From Notamacropus eugenii (taxonomy: Eukaryota; Chordata; Mammalia; Diprotodontia; Macropodidae): a stretch of DNA of 64,000 nucleotides. Under the pieces are notes generated by a model that worked only from the letters and a program-made list of their open reading frames with translations, had not been told where the DNA came from and ran no database searches. Location: NCBI RefSeq assembly GCF_028372415.1, contig NC_092875.1, positions 355,066,233 to 355,130,232 on the forward strand. Reading direction: 5' to 3'. Position numbers and translations under genes: made by a program. Below, piece by piece: positions 10,231-19,824 of the stretch (its first letter is position 1; each line of letters begins with the position of its first letter).

Positions 10231-11685
10231 ATGTCTCCAAGACAAAGGAAGAAAAGATGAGTTATGGCTAATTAGTAAATCTCTCCCCAAGAATGTCAAG
10301 GACAGCTACAGAAAATTTCTCCTGATTTATCAAAAATGGTACCTATGACCATTTCAGATGATTCACACAGGGACGAACAATGCTACCAGAAGGACTAGAA
10401 AACATTGATAAGAATTCTGAAGTGTTGAAGTTCTTTCAATCACATATAAATTTTTTTTTACTGCTATAAATAGAAGAGAGAGATATGGGAGGATAGAGAG
10501 AAAAAATTAGGAAGTAAGCAGCTTTTAAAGAAGGTGGTGTTTGAGACTAAGGTTTATATTTCTGGATAAAATTTTATAATACAGGAATTTTGAGCTCTTG
10601 GCCAGGGATGGAATGTCCCTAACAGGAGTGAGTAAATACACAAGCAGATAGATATAGACAAATAGATAGGTAGATAAATGTGTGCAAATTTTCTATGTCA
10701 AAAAGGATATCAGCGTTGGTCAGATTTTGGAGTACTGAGCTTAGCATTTGATGCCATATTTTGGGAAGGGTATTTATATACAGGGAAGTATTCAAAGTAT
10801 GGCAACTAGAAGACAATTATGACATGTGAAGATTAATTAAAAGAATAGGGAATGTTTAGCTGAGGCAAGAGCAGACTTGAGGGGCAAGTAGAGGAGGAGA
10901 TTATAATTATGTTCAAATGTTTTAGGCTCTGTCATGTGAAAGTGAGAATAGATTTGTTTTCTTTGGCTCCAGAGAACAGAAATAGGAACATTGAGTACAA
11001 ATTGCAGAGGAGCTATAAGAAATACTTTTTAAAAAAACAATCAGAACCATCTAAATGAGGAATAGAATTCCCCCACAGATAATGGGCTTCTCACTCTGGA
11101 TCACTTCTAGCAAAGATTGACTAACTTGTCAAGTAAGTTGTAGGTATGATTCTATTTTAGGCAAGACAGGGAGGTGAGTTTGGGTCTAGATACATTAGGC
11201 CCTTAATAACTCTGGGATTCTAGGATTGTGATCTCATGGCACCAAGTCCTCTGTCCTTCCCATTAAATCTACTTCTTCACCAAGTATGACTGGAGCATGA
11301 TGGGGAACTCCACTGAGATCACCTTCCTTTGGATTTTAGTCAGCTTAGCTTCTGAAATTGCAAGCTGCATCCTAACCCTCTGGCATTAGGGCAAACATTA
11401 CAAAGGCTTCTTTAAATTCTAAATGAACAAGGCCTATTTCATGAAAATATAGGAATTAAAAACAACAGGAAACATTTCTATTTATTGTAGGTTTTATGGG
11501 AGCTTTTTAAAAATATAAGCCTGAAATTGCTTTAAAGGATCTGTCGATAGTTCTTCTGATCTCTATTTGAAATTCTTTCCTTTCTCCCTTAATTGTACAG
11601 AATTAATTCTTAAGCCTATCAGCTGTAATAAGAAAAATTGATATTATAAAATTTATATTTAAAATATATAACATCATAACATTTT
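10230..11685. other. Unassigned sequence
   Basis: About 1.45 kb in which I recognise no gene or repeat family, apart from a short (AGAT/AGAC) rich run at 10645-10680. It ends in the A/T-rich target site of the HAL1 copy that follows. Confidence 0.35.
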
Positions 11686-12512
11686 TTAAAATTCTAATTT
11701 ATTTTTAGTTTTCATTTATTTTCACAAGACTTTGATTTCCAAATGTTTTCCCCATTTCTCCCCTCCACCTACCCCAAGATAGCATGCATTCTGATTACCA
11801 CTTTCCCCAATCTCCCCTCCGTTCTATTATATCCCTCCCTTCTCTTATCCCCATCCACTCTATTTTCTTGGAGGGCAAGATAGATTTCTATACCCCATTG
11901 CCTGTATATCTTATTTCCCAGTTGCATGTAAAAACAAATTTTAACATTCATTTTTAAAACTCTGAGTTCCAACTTCTCTCCCTTTCTCCCTCTACACCCA
12001 TCCCCATTGAGGAGGCAAGCAATTCAATGTAGGTTATACATGTGTACAAAAGACTTCCATAAAAGTCATGTTGTGAAAGACTAATTATATTTCCCTCCAT
12101 CCTATCCTGCCCTCCATTTATTCTATTCTCTCTTTTGACCCTATCCCTCCCCAAGAGTGTTTATTTCTAATTACTCCCTCCCCCCATTTGCCCCCCCTTC
12201 TATCATTCCACCAACCCCCACTTATCCCCTTCTCCCTATTTTCCTGTAGTATAAGGTAGAGTTTCATAGCAAATTGAGTATGCATGTTACTCCTTCCTTA
12301 AGCCAAATGTGATGAGAGTAAGATTCACTTTTTCCTTCTCACCTCCCTTTCTTCCTTTTCATTGAAAAAGCTTTTTCTTGCTTGTTTTATGTGAGAGATA
12401 ATTTGCCCTATTCTGTTTTTCCCATTCTACTCCTAATGTATTCCTCTCTCACCCCTTAATTTTATTTTTTAGATATCATCCCTTTCTATTCAACTCACCC
12501 TGTGTCCTCTGT

Positions 12513-12532
12513 CTATATATATATATATAATC
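12513..12532. repeat. (TA)n run inside the HAL1 3' UTR
   Basis: Pure TA dinucleotides. At the same relative place the other HAL1 copies carry a CA or TG run (15311-15345, 41045-41072), so a dinucleotide repeat seems to be part of the family 3' UTR. Confidence 0.7.
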
Positions 12533-13238
12533 CCTCCAACCACCCTGGTACTGAGGAAAGTCTCAAGAGTTATAAATATTATCTTTCCATATGGAAATGT
12601 AAAGAGTTCAACTTTAGTAAGTCCCTTATGATTTCTCTTTCCTATTTACCTTTTAATGCTTCTCTTCATTCTTGTGCTTGAAAATCAAATTTTCTATTCA
12701 ATTCTGGTCTTTTCATCAAGAATGCTTGAAAGTCCTCTATTTCATTGAATGACCATTTTTTCCCCTGAAGTATTATACTCAGTTTTGCTGGGTAGGTGAT
12801 TCTTGGTTTTAATCCTAGTTCCTTTGACTTCTGGAATATCATATTCCAAGCCCTGTGATCCCTTAATGTAGAAGCTGCTAGATCTTGTGTTATCCTGATT
12901 GTTTCTTTCTGACTCCTTGGAATATTTTCTCCTTGACCTTGGCACTCTAGAATTTGGATACAATATTCTTAGGAGTTTTCCTTTGGGATCTCTTTCAGGA
13001 GGGGATCAGTAGATTCTTTCAATATTTATTTTTCCCTCTGGTTCTAGAATATCAGGTCAATTTTCCTTGATTATTTCTTGAAAGATGATGTCTATGCTCC
13101 ATTTTTTGATCATGGCTTTCAGGTAGTCTCATAATTTTTAAATTGTCTCTTCTGGATCTATTTTTCAGGTCAGTTGTTTTTCCAATGTGATGTTTCACAT
13201 TGTCTGCTATTTTTTCATTCCTTTGGTTTTGTTTTATA

Positions 13239-13252
13239 ATTTCTTGATTTTT
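13239..13252. repeat. Target site duplication, left copy (HAL1 copy 2)
   Basis: The 14 bases 'atttcttgattttt' recur exactly at 16179-16192 on the far side of HAL1 copy 2. The duplicated sequence belongs to the older HAL1 copy 1. Confidence 0.9.
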
Positions 13253-14088
13253 TTAGATGGCGGAGTAGAAAGATGCACATACACATAGCTCCGAACCCAC
13301 AACCCATAGAACGGCTATAGGAAAGTAACTCACGGCGAGTTCTGCACCCAGAGGCCACGGGGCTTTGGAGTGAGGGAGATTTCTGTTCCGGAGCGACCTG
13401 CAAACCTCTCGCGGGGGGGTCCTTCACGCTGCGGACTGGGCGCCGGGACTGGGAGTTGAGTGCAGTCCTGCCGCGGCCGCGGCACCGAGAGGAAAAGATC
13501 CGAGCAGGCTTCGGGGACGGGATCTCCAGCGGCCACGCTGGTCCCTCCACCCACAGAGGGACCTGCAAACCTCTTGCAAAAGGTCCGTCGCGCTGCAGAT
13601 GTGGAGCCCAGCCCGGACCTGCTGCGGTCGCGGCCGCGGCACCGAGAGATACAGATCCGAGCAGGCTTCAGGGGCGGGATCTCCAGCGGCCGCACAAGTA
13701 CCTCCACCCACAGGTGATGGGGGTCAGTGAGAGAGTCTCTTTGGAGGGTCGAGAGGGGAGTAGGGTGCCCCCATGATTCGGGCCCCCCCCCCGGGAGGTA
13801 GAAGCTGAGAGGTGGCTGCAGACCAGGGCTCCCCAAGCGGGCGGGAGCCTGAATCCATTGTGGAAGGTCTGTGCATAAACCCCCTGAGGGAACTGAGCCT
13901 GAGAGGCGGCCCTGCCCCAACCTCAGCACCTGAACATAATCTCATACTGAATAGCAGCCCTGCCCCCGCCAAAAACCTTAAGGCTGGAAGCAGCATTTGA
14001 ATCTCAGTCCCCAAACGCTGGCTGGGAGGATCAGGAGGTGAGGTGGGTGTGAGGAGAATATTCAGAGGTCAAGTCACTGGCTGGGAAA
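13253..14088 (+). promoter_or_regulatory. HAL1 copy 2 5' UTR / presumed internal promoter
   Basis: Strongly G+C- and CpG-rich (notably 13320-13800), in sharp contrast to the A/T-rich surroundings; it is the only CpG-island-like stretch I see in the window. L1-type elements carry an internal RNA polymerase II promoter here (family knowledge). Two tandem monomers lie at about 13395-13559 and 13560-13717. Several short open frames on both strands are products of the high G+C and are not genes. Confidence 0.75.
13395..13717 (+). repeat. Two tandem monomers (157-165 bp) in the HAL1 5' UTR
   Basis: 'gacctgcaaacctct' occurs at 13395 and 13560, 'cggccgcggcaccgagag' at 13474 and 13631, 'gatccgagcaggcttc' at 13497 and 13654, and 'cctccacccaca' at 13544 and 13701. 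The spacing is 165 bp at the first mark and 157 bp at the other three. HAL1 copy 4 (around 42540-42690) seems to have only one such unit. Confidence 0.85.
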
Positions 14089-15177
14089 ATGCCCAGAAAA
14101 GGGAAAAGAAATAAGACCATAGAAGGCTACTTTCTTGGCGAACAGGCATTTCCTCCCTTCCTTTCTGATGAGGAAGAACAATGCTTACCATCAGGCAAAG
14201 ACACAGAAATCAAGGCTTCTGTGTCCCAGCCCACCCAATGGGCTCAGGCCATGGAAGAGCTCAAAAAGAATTTTGAAAATCAAGTTAGAGAGGTGGAGGA
14301 AAAACTGGGAAGAGAAATGAGAGAGATGAAAGAAAAGCATGAAAAGCAGATCAGCTCCCTGCTAAAGGAGACCCAAAAAAATGTTGAAGAAATTAACACC
14401 TTAAAAACTAGCCTAACTCAATTGGCAAAAGAGGTTCAAAAAGCCAATGAGGAGAAGAATGCTTTCAAAAACAGAATTAGCCAAATGGAAAAGGAGATTC
14501 AAAAGCTCACTGAAGAAAATAGTTCTTTCAAAACTAGAATGGCACAGATGGAGGCTAAGGACTTTGTGAGAAAGCATGATATCATGATACAAAACCAAAA
14601 GAATGGAAAAATGGAAGATAATGTGAAATATCTCATTGGAAAAACAACTGACCTGGAAAATAGATTCAGGAGAGACAATTTAAAAATTTTGGGACTACCT
14701 GAAAGCCATGATCAAAAGAAGAGCCTAGACATCATCTTTCATGAAATTATCAAGGAAAACTGCCCTGAGATTCTAGAACCAGAGGGCAAAATAAATATTC
14801 AAGGAATCCACAGAACACCGCTTGAAAGAGATCCAAAAAGAGAAACTCCTAGGAACACTGTGGCCAAATTCCAGAGTTCCCAGGTCAAGGAGAAAATATT
14901 GCAAGCAGCTAGAAAGAAACAATTCAAGTATTGTGGAAATACAATCAGGATAACACAAGATCTAGCAGCCTTTACATTAAGGGATCGAAGGGCATGGAAT
15001 AGGATATTCCAGAAGTCAAAGGAACTAGGACTAAAACCTAGAATCACCTACCCAGAAAAACTGAGTATAATACTTCAGGGGAAAAATTGGTCTTTCAATG
15101 AAATAGAGGATTTTCAAGCATTCTTGATGAAAAGACCAGAGCTGAAAAGAAAATTTGACTTTCAAACACAAGAATGA
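14089..15177 (+). CDS. HAL1 ORF1 protein, L1 ORF1p-like RNA-binding protein (intact, 362 aa)
   Basis: Encodes a complete relative of L1 ORF1p, the trimeric RNA-binding chaperone that coats retrotransposon RNA in cytoplasmic particles (family knowledge). Residues 1-50 are a basic, then acidic, low-structure N-terminus (starts MPRKGKRNK). Residues about 52-165 form a long heptad-rich coiled coil full of E, K and L/I/M. Residues about 190-245 match the RRM domain (RFRRDNLKILGLPES at 192-206). Residues about 250-345 match the C-terminal domain, including RNTVAKFQSS, ILQAARKKQ and YPEKLS at 321-326, where other copies in this window read YPAKLS. The ATG at 14089 lies at the same place relative to the coiled coil in copy 4. 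The stop is followed at once by 3' UTR; no ORF2, endonuclease or reverse transcriptase is present. A 362-aa length is similar to L1 ORF1p (about 340-370). Confidence 0.93.
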   Translation: MPRKGKRNKTIEGYFLGEQAFPPFLSDEEEQCLPSGKDTEIKASVSQPTQWAQAMEELKKNFENQVREVEEKLGREMREMKEKHEKQISSLLKETQKNVEEINTLKTSLTQLAKEVQKANEEKNAFKNRISQMEKEIQKLTEENSSFKTRMAQMEAKDFVRKHDIMIQNQKNGKMEDNVKYLIGKTTDLENRFRRDNLKILGLPESHDQKKSLDIIFHEIIKENCPEILEPEGKINIQGIHRTPLERDPKRETPRNTVAKFQSSQVKEKILQAARKKQFKYCGNTIRITQDLAAFTLRDRRAWNRIFQKSKELGLKPRITYPEKLSIILQGKNWSFNEIEDFQAFLMKRPELKRKFDFQTQE

Positions 15178-16178
15178 AGAGAAGCATGAAAAGATGAACA
15201 GCAAAGAGAAGTCATAAGGGACTTACTACAGTTGAACTGTTTACATTCCTACATGGAAAGACAATATTTGTAACTCTTGAAACATTTCAGTATCTGGGTA
15301 CTGGGTGGGATTACACACACACACATGCACACGCACACATACATAGAGACAGAGTGCACAGAGTGAAGTGAATAGGATGGGATCATATCTTAAAAAAAAT
15401 GAAATTAATCGGTGAGAGAGAAATATACTGGGAGGAGAAAGGGAGAAATTGAATGGGGCAAATTATCTCTCATAAAAGAGGCAAGCAAAAGACTCATTAG
15501 TGGAGGGATAAAGAGGGGAGGTAAGAGAAAAACATGAAATCTACTCTCATCACATTCCACTAAAGGAAAAAATAAAATGCACACTCATTTTGGTAGGAAA
15601 ACCTATCTCACAATACAGGAAAGTGGGGGATAAGGGGACAAGCAGGGTGGGGGGGATGATAGGAGGGAGGGCATGGGGAGGAGAATGCAATTTGAGGTCG
15701 ACACTCATGGGGAGGGAAAGGATCAAAAGAGAATAGAAGTAATGGGGGACAGGATAGGATGGAGGGAAGTATAGTTAGTCTTATACAACACAACTATTAT
15801 GGAAGTCATTTGCAAAACTACACAGATTTGGCCTATATTGAATTGCTTGCCTTCCAAAGGGAAGGGGTGGAGAGGGAGGGAGGTAAAGAAGTTGGAACTC
15901 AAAGTGTTAGGATCAACTGTAATGTTCTTACCACTAGGAAATAAGAAATACAGGTTAAGGGGTATAGAAAGCTATCTGGCCCTACAGGACAAAAGAGAAG
16001 ATAGGGACAAGGGCAGAGAGGGATGAGAGAAGAGAGAGCAGATTGGTCACAGGGGCAATTAGAATGCTTGGTGTTTGGGGGGGGGAGGGGATAAAAGGGG
16101 AGAAAATTTGTAACCCAAAATCTTGTGAAAATGAATGTTAAAAGTTAAATAAATAAATTTAATTATTACAAAAAAATG
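15178..16178 (+). other. HAL1 copy 2 3' UTR with G-rich purine tract and A-rich end
   Basis: Follows the ORF1 stop directly. It contains an (AC)n run at 15311-15345 and a G-rich purine segment at 15620-15740 with several runs of four or more G, plus another G run at 16077-16090. The same region appears as a C/T-rich tract in each minus-strand HAL1 copy, so it is a conserved family trait. The element ends in AATAAA-like repeats (16147-16157) and a short A tail. Confidence 0.8.
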
Positions 16179-16192
16179 ATTTCTTGATTTTT
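16179..16192. repeat. Target site duplication, right copy (HAL1 copy 2)
   Basis: Exact copy of 13239-13252. After it the older minus-strand HAL1 continues without loss. Confidence 0.9.
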
Positions 16193-17242
16193 CATAAAGT
16201 CATTAACTTCCATCTGCTCCATTCTAATGTTTAAGGAATTATTTTCTTCATTGAGCTTTTGGATCTCCTTTTCCAGCTGGTCAGTTCTGCTTTTTAAGGC
16301 ATTCTTCTCTTCATTGGCATTTTGGACCTCTTTTGTTATTTGGGGTAATCTATTTATAACAGTGTTATTTTCTTCAGCATTTTTGGGGTCTCCTTTAGCA
16401 ATCAGTTGACTTGTTTTTCATAATTTTCTTGCATTGCTCTCATTTCTCTTCCCAATTTTTCTTCCACTTCTCTTACTTGATTTTCAAAATCCTTTTTGAG
16501 CTCTTCCATGGTTTGAGACCAATTCGTATTTTTCTTGGAGGCTTTGGATGGAGGAACTTTGACTTTGTTATCTTCTGTTTGTATACTCTGGTCTTCCTTA
16601 TCACCAAAGTAAGATTTTGTACTCTGATTTTTTTTGTTTTTTGTTCATTTTTTCAGCCATTTACTTGACTTTTGAGGTCTTTGTCAAGGTAGATCTCTGC
16701 TTCCAATGGGGCTGGGGGAGTGTACTGTCAGCTGCTGAATTCCCCCACAATCTGTGGGCCTGGAGCTCCAGAAACAGTCACTGTCTCTGCCCCTGCTGCT
16801 GCTGTGACTGCTGTGGGTTCCTCTGTCCCCTTCCCTCCTACCCCCCTGGGGCCAGGGCCAGACCACTCCACTCCCCCACATTGGTCCCATAGGTTTTTTT
16901 CACTTATCTTCCAATTTGTCCTCATCGTTTTGGGGTGCTGAAGTTTGGAAACTGCCACAGGTACATGAGATTCTATCCTCCCAAGCCCTGCTTAAGTCCC
17001 TTCTGTCCTGGCGTGGCTCATCCTGGACTACACTCTGCTCCCAGTGTGGCACAATAGATACTTGCTGGTGACCTTCCAGGCTCTCTTGGGCTGGAGATTT
17101 GCTTTATTCCATCATTCTGTGGGTTCTGCAGCTCCAGAATTTGTTTAGAGACATTTTTTACAGGTATTTGGCAGAGCTTGGGGGCAGCAATCTAGAAAGT
17201 GTGTGCTGTATCTCTGCCATCTTGGCTCTACTCCCAACATGG
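16179..17242 (-). mobile_element. HAL1 copy 1 (older), 5' half
   Basis: Resumes the element interrupted at 13252. Minus-strand ORF1 N-terminal coding sequence (coiled-coil region) runs from 16179 to an ATG at about 16648, followed by a 5' UTR to 17242 that ends 'ccaagatggcag' (plus: 'ctgccatcttggctctactc'), equivalent to the start of copy 2. The 5' UTR has a CTG-rich part (16794-16812) and is unlike that of copy 2 but similar to that of copy 5 (48345-48935). The frame is broken by stops. Confidence 0.82.
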
Positions 17243-17600
17243 TAACATTTTGAAAAGTTTTATTGATGTGTTTTGTTTTAACATTATAAATATCTACAGA
17301 TTACTCCTATATCATAAGCCTCGTAACAAAGTAAAACAGTTAAGAAAAACTAATAATACAGTAACCTCATGTGAAATGGCATGCAGTGTCTTACATCTGC
17401 TCCACCCTCTCTGCTAAAGCTGTTGTGCTCTATTCTCTCCACTGAAGCAAATTAACAAATCTAATTTCTTAACCTCCTACTCCAGTCAAATGAGAAAAAG
17501 AAAAGAAAAATAATTCTTGTAACAAATACACAGTCAAGCAGAACAGATTTATCAACAGATACAATGACAGTATGATGCCAAAGTTTGTTGCTAATATCAT
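17243..17600 (-). repeat. Probable L1-related 3'-region fragment
   Basis: 'gaaaagttttattgatgtgt' with 'tttgttttaacatta' repeats the opening seen at 695-735, and 'cacagtcaagcagaaca' resembles an inner part of the same marsupial repeat. The HAL1 copy 1 insertion lies next to it. Confidence 0.35.
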
Positions 17601-17649
17601 GAACAAGAAGGTGTTTTAGCAAGACTTTTGCCAAGAGTCATTGGTGGTC

Positions 17650-18150
17650 ATGAAATTATATGGCCAAGGCAATATTCACAGTACTGTTGGTGGTGACTAT
17701 GAATATGCTGGCATAGTTCTCAATTGCAAAGTATAAAAGACTTTCCATATAGAAGGCAGAAGAAATATATTTGTTTAATACCAGAAAGCCAAATTCCCGA
17801 ACCAGAAAGCTAAATCTGTTATGGTGATCAAGAAGTTAATAAACATGATCGCTGTAGGGGGCAAAGCCATTCCTGAGCCTCTCCACTTCTGCCCGGGCCT
17901 CTTCACAAGCAAACATTCACCAGCCTGAGCCTTGCCCTGCATGCCTGTCTGCCTGTGTCCTCTCTCCTCCATGGTCACTCACTTCCTCTCAGTTCTGCTC
18001 CACCCTCTTATTTTGCCTGTTCAGCAAGTTCCTTCCACCACATGTGATTTAAGCTTCCAGGTGATTTAAGCAGGTCACATGGGCCTATTAATGAATAAGA
18101 AAGATCTTTCCATTTAAATTGCTATTATAGAGATGCACAGTTATCAGATT
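17650..18150 (-). mobile_element. Solo LTR, same family as 35045-35541
   Basis: Shares with the LTRs at 35045-35541 and 36796-37308, in the same order: 'gaatatgctggcatag', 'ccagaaagccaaat', a proline/serine-rich pyrimidine block, 'tcacatgggcctattaatga' and 'catttaaatt'. The orientation is minus, because the poly(A)-type signals of this family read on that strand. I find no convincing primer-binding site or polypurine tract beside it, so it is probably a solo LTR. Ends are approximate. Confidence 0.65.
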
Positions 18151-18260
18151 CATGGATGTTTCATATGTAATTGTGGGTTGATTGGGCAATTTTCCCATCT
18201 AGAGAATAGCTCCAGAAACTGGTGGGACCCCCGTGAAAACAATTTACAACAAACCACTTA

Positions 18261-18563
18261 TTGCCTATGAGAAAATTCACTGGATTCTTTAATGATGAAG
18301 AAGAGACTAACAGACACTTAGCTCACAAGATGCTAAGCAAAAGAGACTGGTTATTAATTTTTCAAAGATTTTTTGAACTAGACAATTGCACACAAGCTGA
18401 TGAAGTGAAGACTCTATGTACTATTCTGCAAAAATCAGGTCCAATAGTGAGAGAAGACAACCCAGAAGCAGCATATTTACTGCCTTCAAGACCATCCAAT
18501 GAAAAGCCTAGAATTCAGTGCTTGATACATTTCATCAATTACTTTTGTATCCCATCTTTTTAA
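18261..18563 (+). other. Unrecognised open frame, about 100 residues
   Basis: A stop-free stretch from 18237 to 18560 in one plus frame. The translation is mixed and protein-like, with an acidic N-terminal part (FFNDEEETNRHLAHKM) and a hydrophobic C-terminus (LIHFINYFCI), not low complexity. I do not recognise the family. No splice-site or initiation context stands out (the apparent start would be TTG; the first ATG is at 18267). It could be a fragment of a processed pseudogene, an exon, a transposon gene remnant, or chance. Confidence 0.2.
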
Positions 18564-19820
18564 CTGAGGTATAGCTAGATGTTCACATAGGTGAACTGGT
18601 TCTCCTGCCAAAGCTTATTATGCAGCATGCAGAATAAATCCACAAACCAATGAAAAGACTAGATGTCCCTGCACATCCAGATGAAATAAAATCTTCGGAA
18701 CTTGTATGATCTTCAGTTATCCAGCAATGTGTTGAATATTGATGTAAAAGGAATCACTCTGATTTCTCCAGCCAAGCACAAGTTTAACCTCATAACTCAA
18801 CTATTCTTCAAATGGACTCCCAAAAGATACCTTTATGTACACTTGGGATAGTATCTTGACTTAATGAAGGGCAGAATCTTTGAATCTTGTCCAGATGGAG
18901 GGAACAGCAAATCTTGAAACCTTTTTTGTCCAGCTTCCAAATATTTTCAGATGAACATCAAATATTGTTTAGTAAATGGTAGTTCTCTAGTGCCGACATT
19001 CTTAGGCAATAATAAATAATATATTGTCCATATCTAGCATTAAAATCTTCCTTGATCATTCAAACTTCTGTGATATCTGATGGATGGCTGATCACTGAAA
19101 TTATTGTCATAGGCTTATTACTTCTAATGCACTTGTAAAGTCTTTCAGCACAATAGATGTACAAAGCCCAAATCCAAAGCCAAGTCTAACAAAAATTTAC
19201 TGAGAAAATTTGCACGGATTTTCACCAACTGCTCAGGCTTTACAAATCCTCTATGGAAGAGTGCAGGAATGTGTTTTGAGAAATACTCTGGCAAGGGAAT
19301 ATTCAGGTAGTAAATTCTATTAGGAATGAGGCATCCAGGAGGCTGTGCATTGAGATTAGTTTGATGTTTCAGAAGGCCTCCTAGAACACCTACTGTAGAT
19401 ACTCCTAAGGTATAGATAGAGACACAAATCCATCAGTGAGTTAGTGGGGTGTCTACCCCAAATATGTGAAGACTTCTTCCAGTGGAATGGGCAGATGAGA
19501 GCAATTTGTTTCAATTGCCACAAAGGCAGCTGAAGCAGGCACTGTGAAACACTTAGAGCTTGATCAGATATGGAAGATTCCAAGGTCCTCCCCCAGTCCT
19601 GGGCCATCTCCAGTTGTCCTGACTTTTGCTTTGCCATTGAACTTTAATGACTCTGGAAGAGAGAGTAAAGGTTAACAATTTTGTGCAGCTATGCCTCACT
19701 TAAATCTAATTCATGCATCAGTTTTTATTACCTCGTGATGTCATTGGTCTTCTTTAAGAATGAAGGACAAGCAACAATATTAGTACTTACATAATCAAGT
19801 CAAGTTAGCAACCATTTAAC
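18563..19820. other. Unassigned; possible dispersed repeat near 19350-19790
   Basis: No family recognised in the first 800 bases. The segment ending 'gtgatgtcattggtcttctt' and 'gaatgaaggacaagcaacaa' (19733-19778) reads like the 3' end of an interspersed repeat I cannot name. The minus-strand open frame at 19356-19637 lies inside that segment and is probably part of the repeat. Confidence 0.3.
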
Positions 19821-19824
19821 CTAC

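Larger units (their letters stand above)
11686..13252 (-). mobile_element. HAL1 copy 1 (older), 3' half
   Basis: In reverse orientation this is a HAL1 3' UTR (11686-12665) running straight into the ORF1 C-terminal coding region (12666-13252) with no ORF2 between. Coding landmarks on the minus strand include a YPAKLS-like box near 12790-12810 and pieces of the coiled-coil/RRM boundary near 13140-13250. Stops and frameshifts break the frame. The element is cut at 13252 by HAL1 copy 2 and resumes at 16179. The complete older element appears to be bounded by 'taacatttt' at 11677-11685 and 17243-17251, a likely 9-bp target duplication. Confidence 0.85.
13253..16178 (+). mobile_element. HAL1: HAL1 copy 2: full-length ORF1-only L1 derivative
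   Basis: A complete half-L1 (HAL1) retrotransposon of about 2.9 kb. It has a CpG-rich 5' UTR (13253-14088) starting 'agatggcggagtagaaag' after two T, one intact ORF1 (14089-15177), a 3' UTR of about 1 kb with a G-rich polypurine part, and an A-rich end ('gttaaataaataaattt...caaaaaaatg'). There is no ORF2: the 3' UTR begins right after the ORF1 stop. It is flanked by an exact 14-bp target duplication (13239-13252 / 16179-16192), the signature of L1-type target-primed insertion. Intact frame, undecayed CpGs and exact flanks all point to a recent insertion. Movement would require an L1 reverse transcriptase in trans (family knowledge). Confidence 0.93.

Noticed and set aside
13330..14014. Several overlapping open frames of 60-199 codons on both strands
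   Set aside because: They all lie in the G+C-rich 5' UTR of HAL1 copy 2, where stop codons are rare by composition; two of them only reflect the tandem monomers. None has a protein motif.
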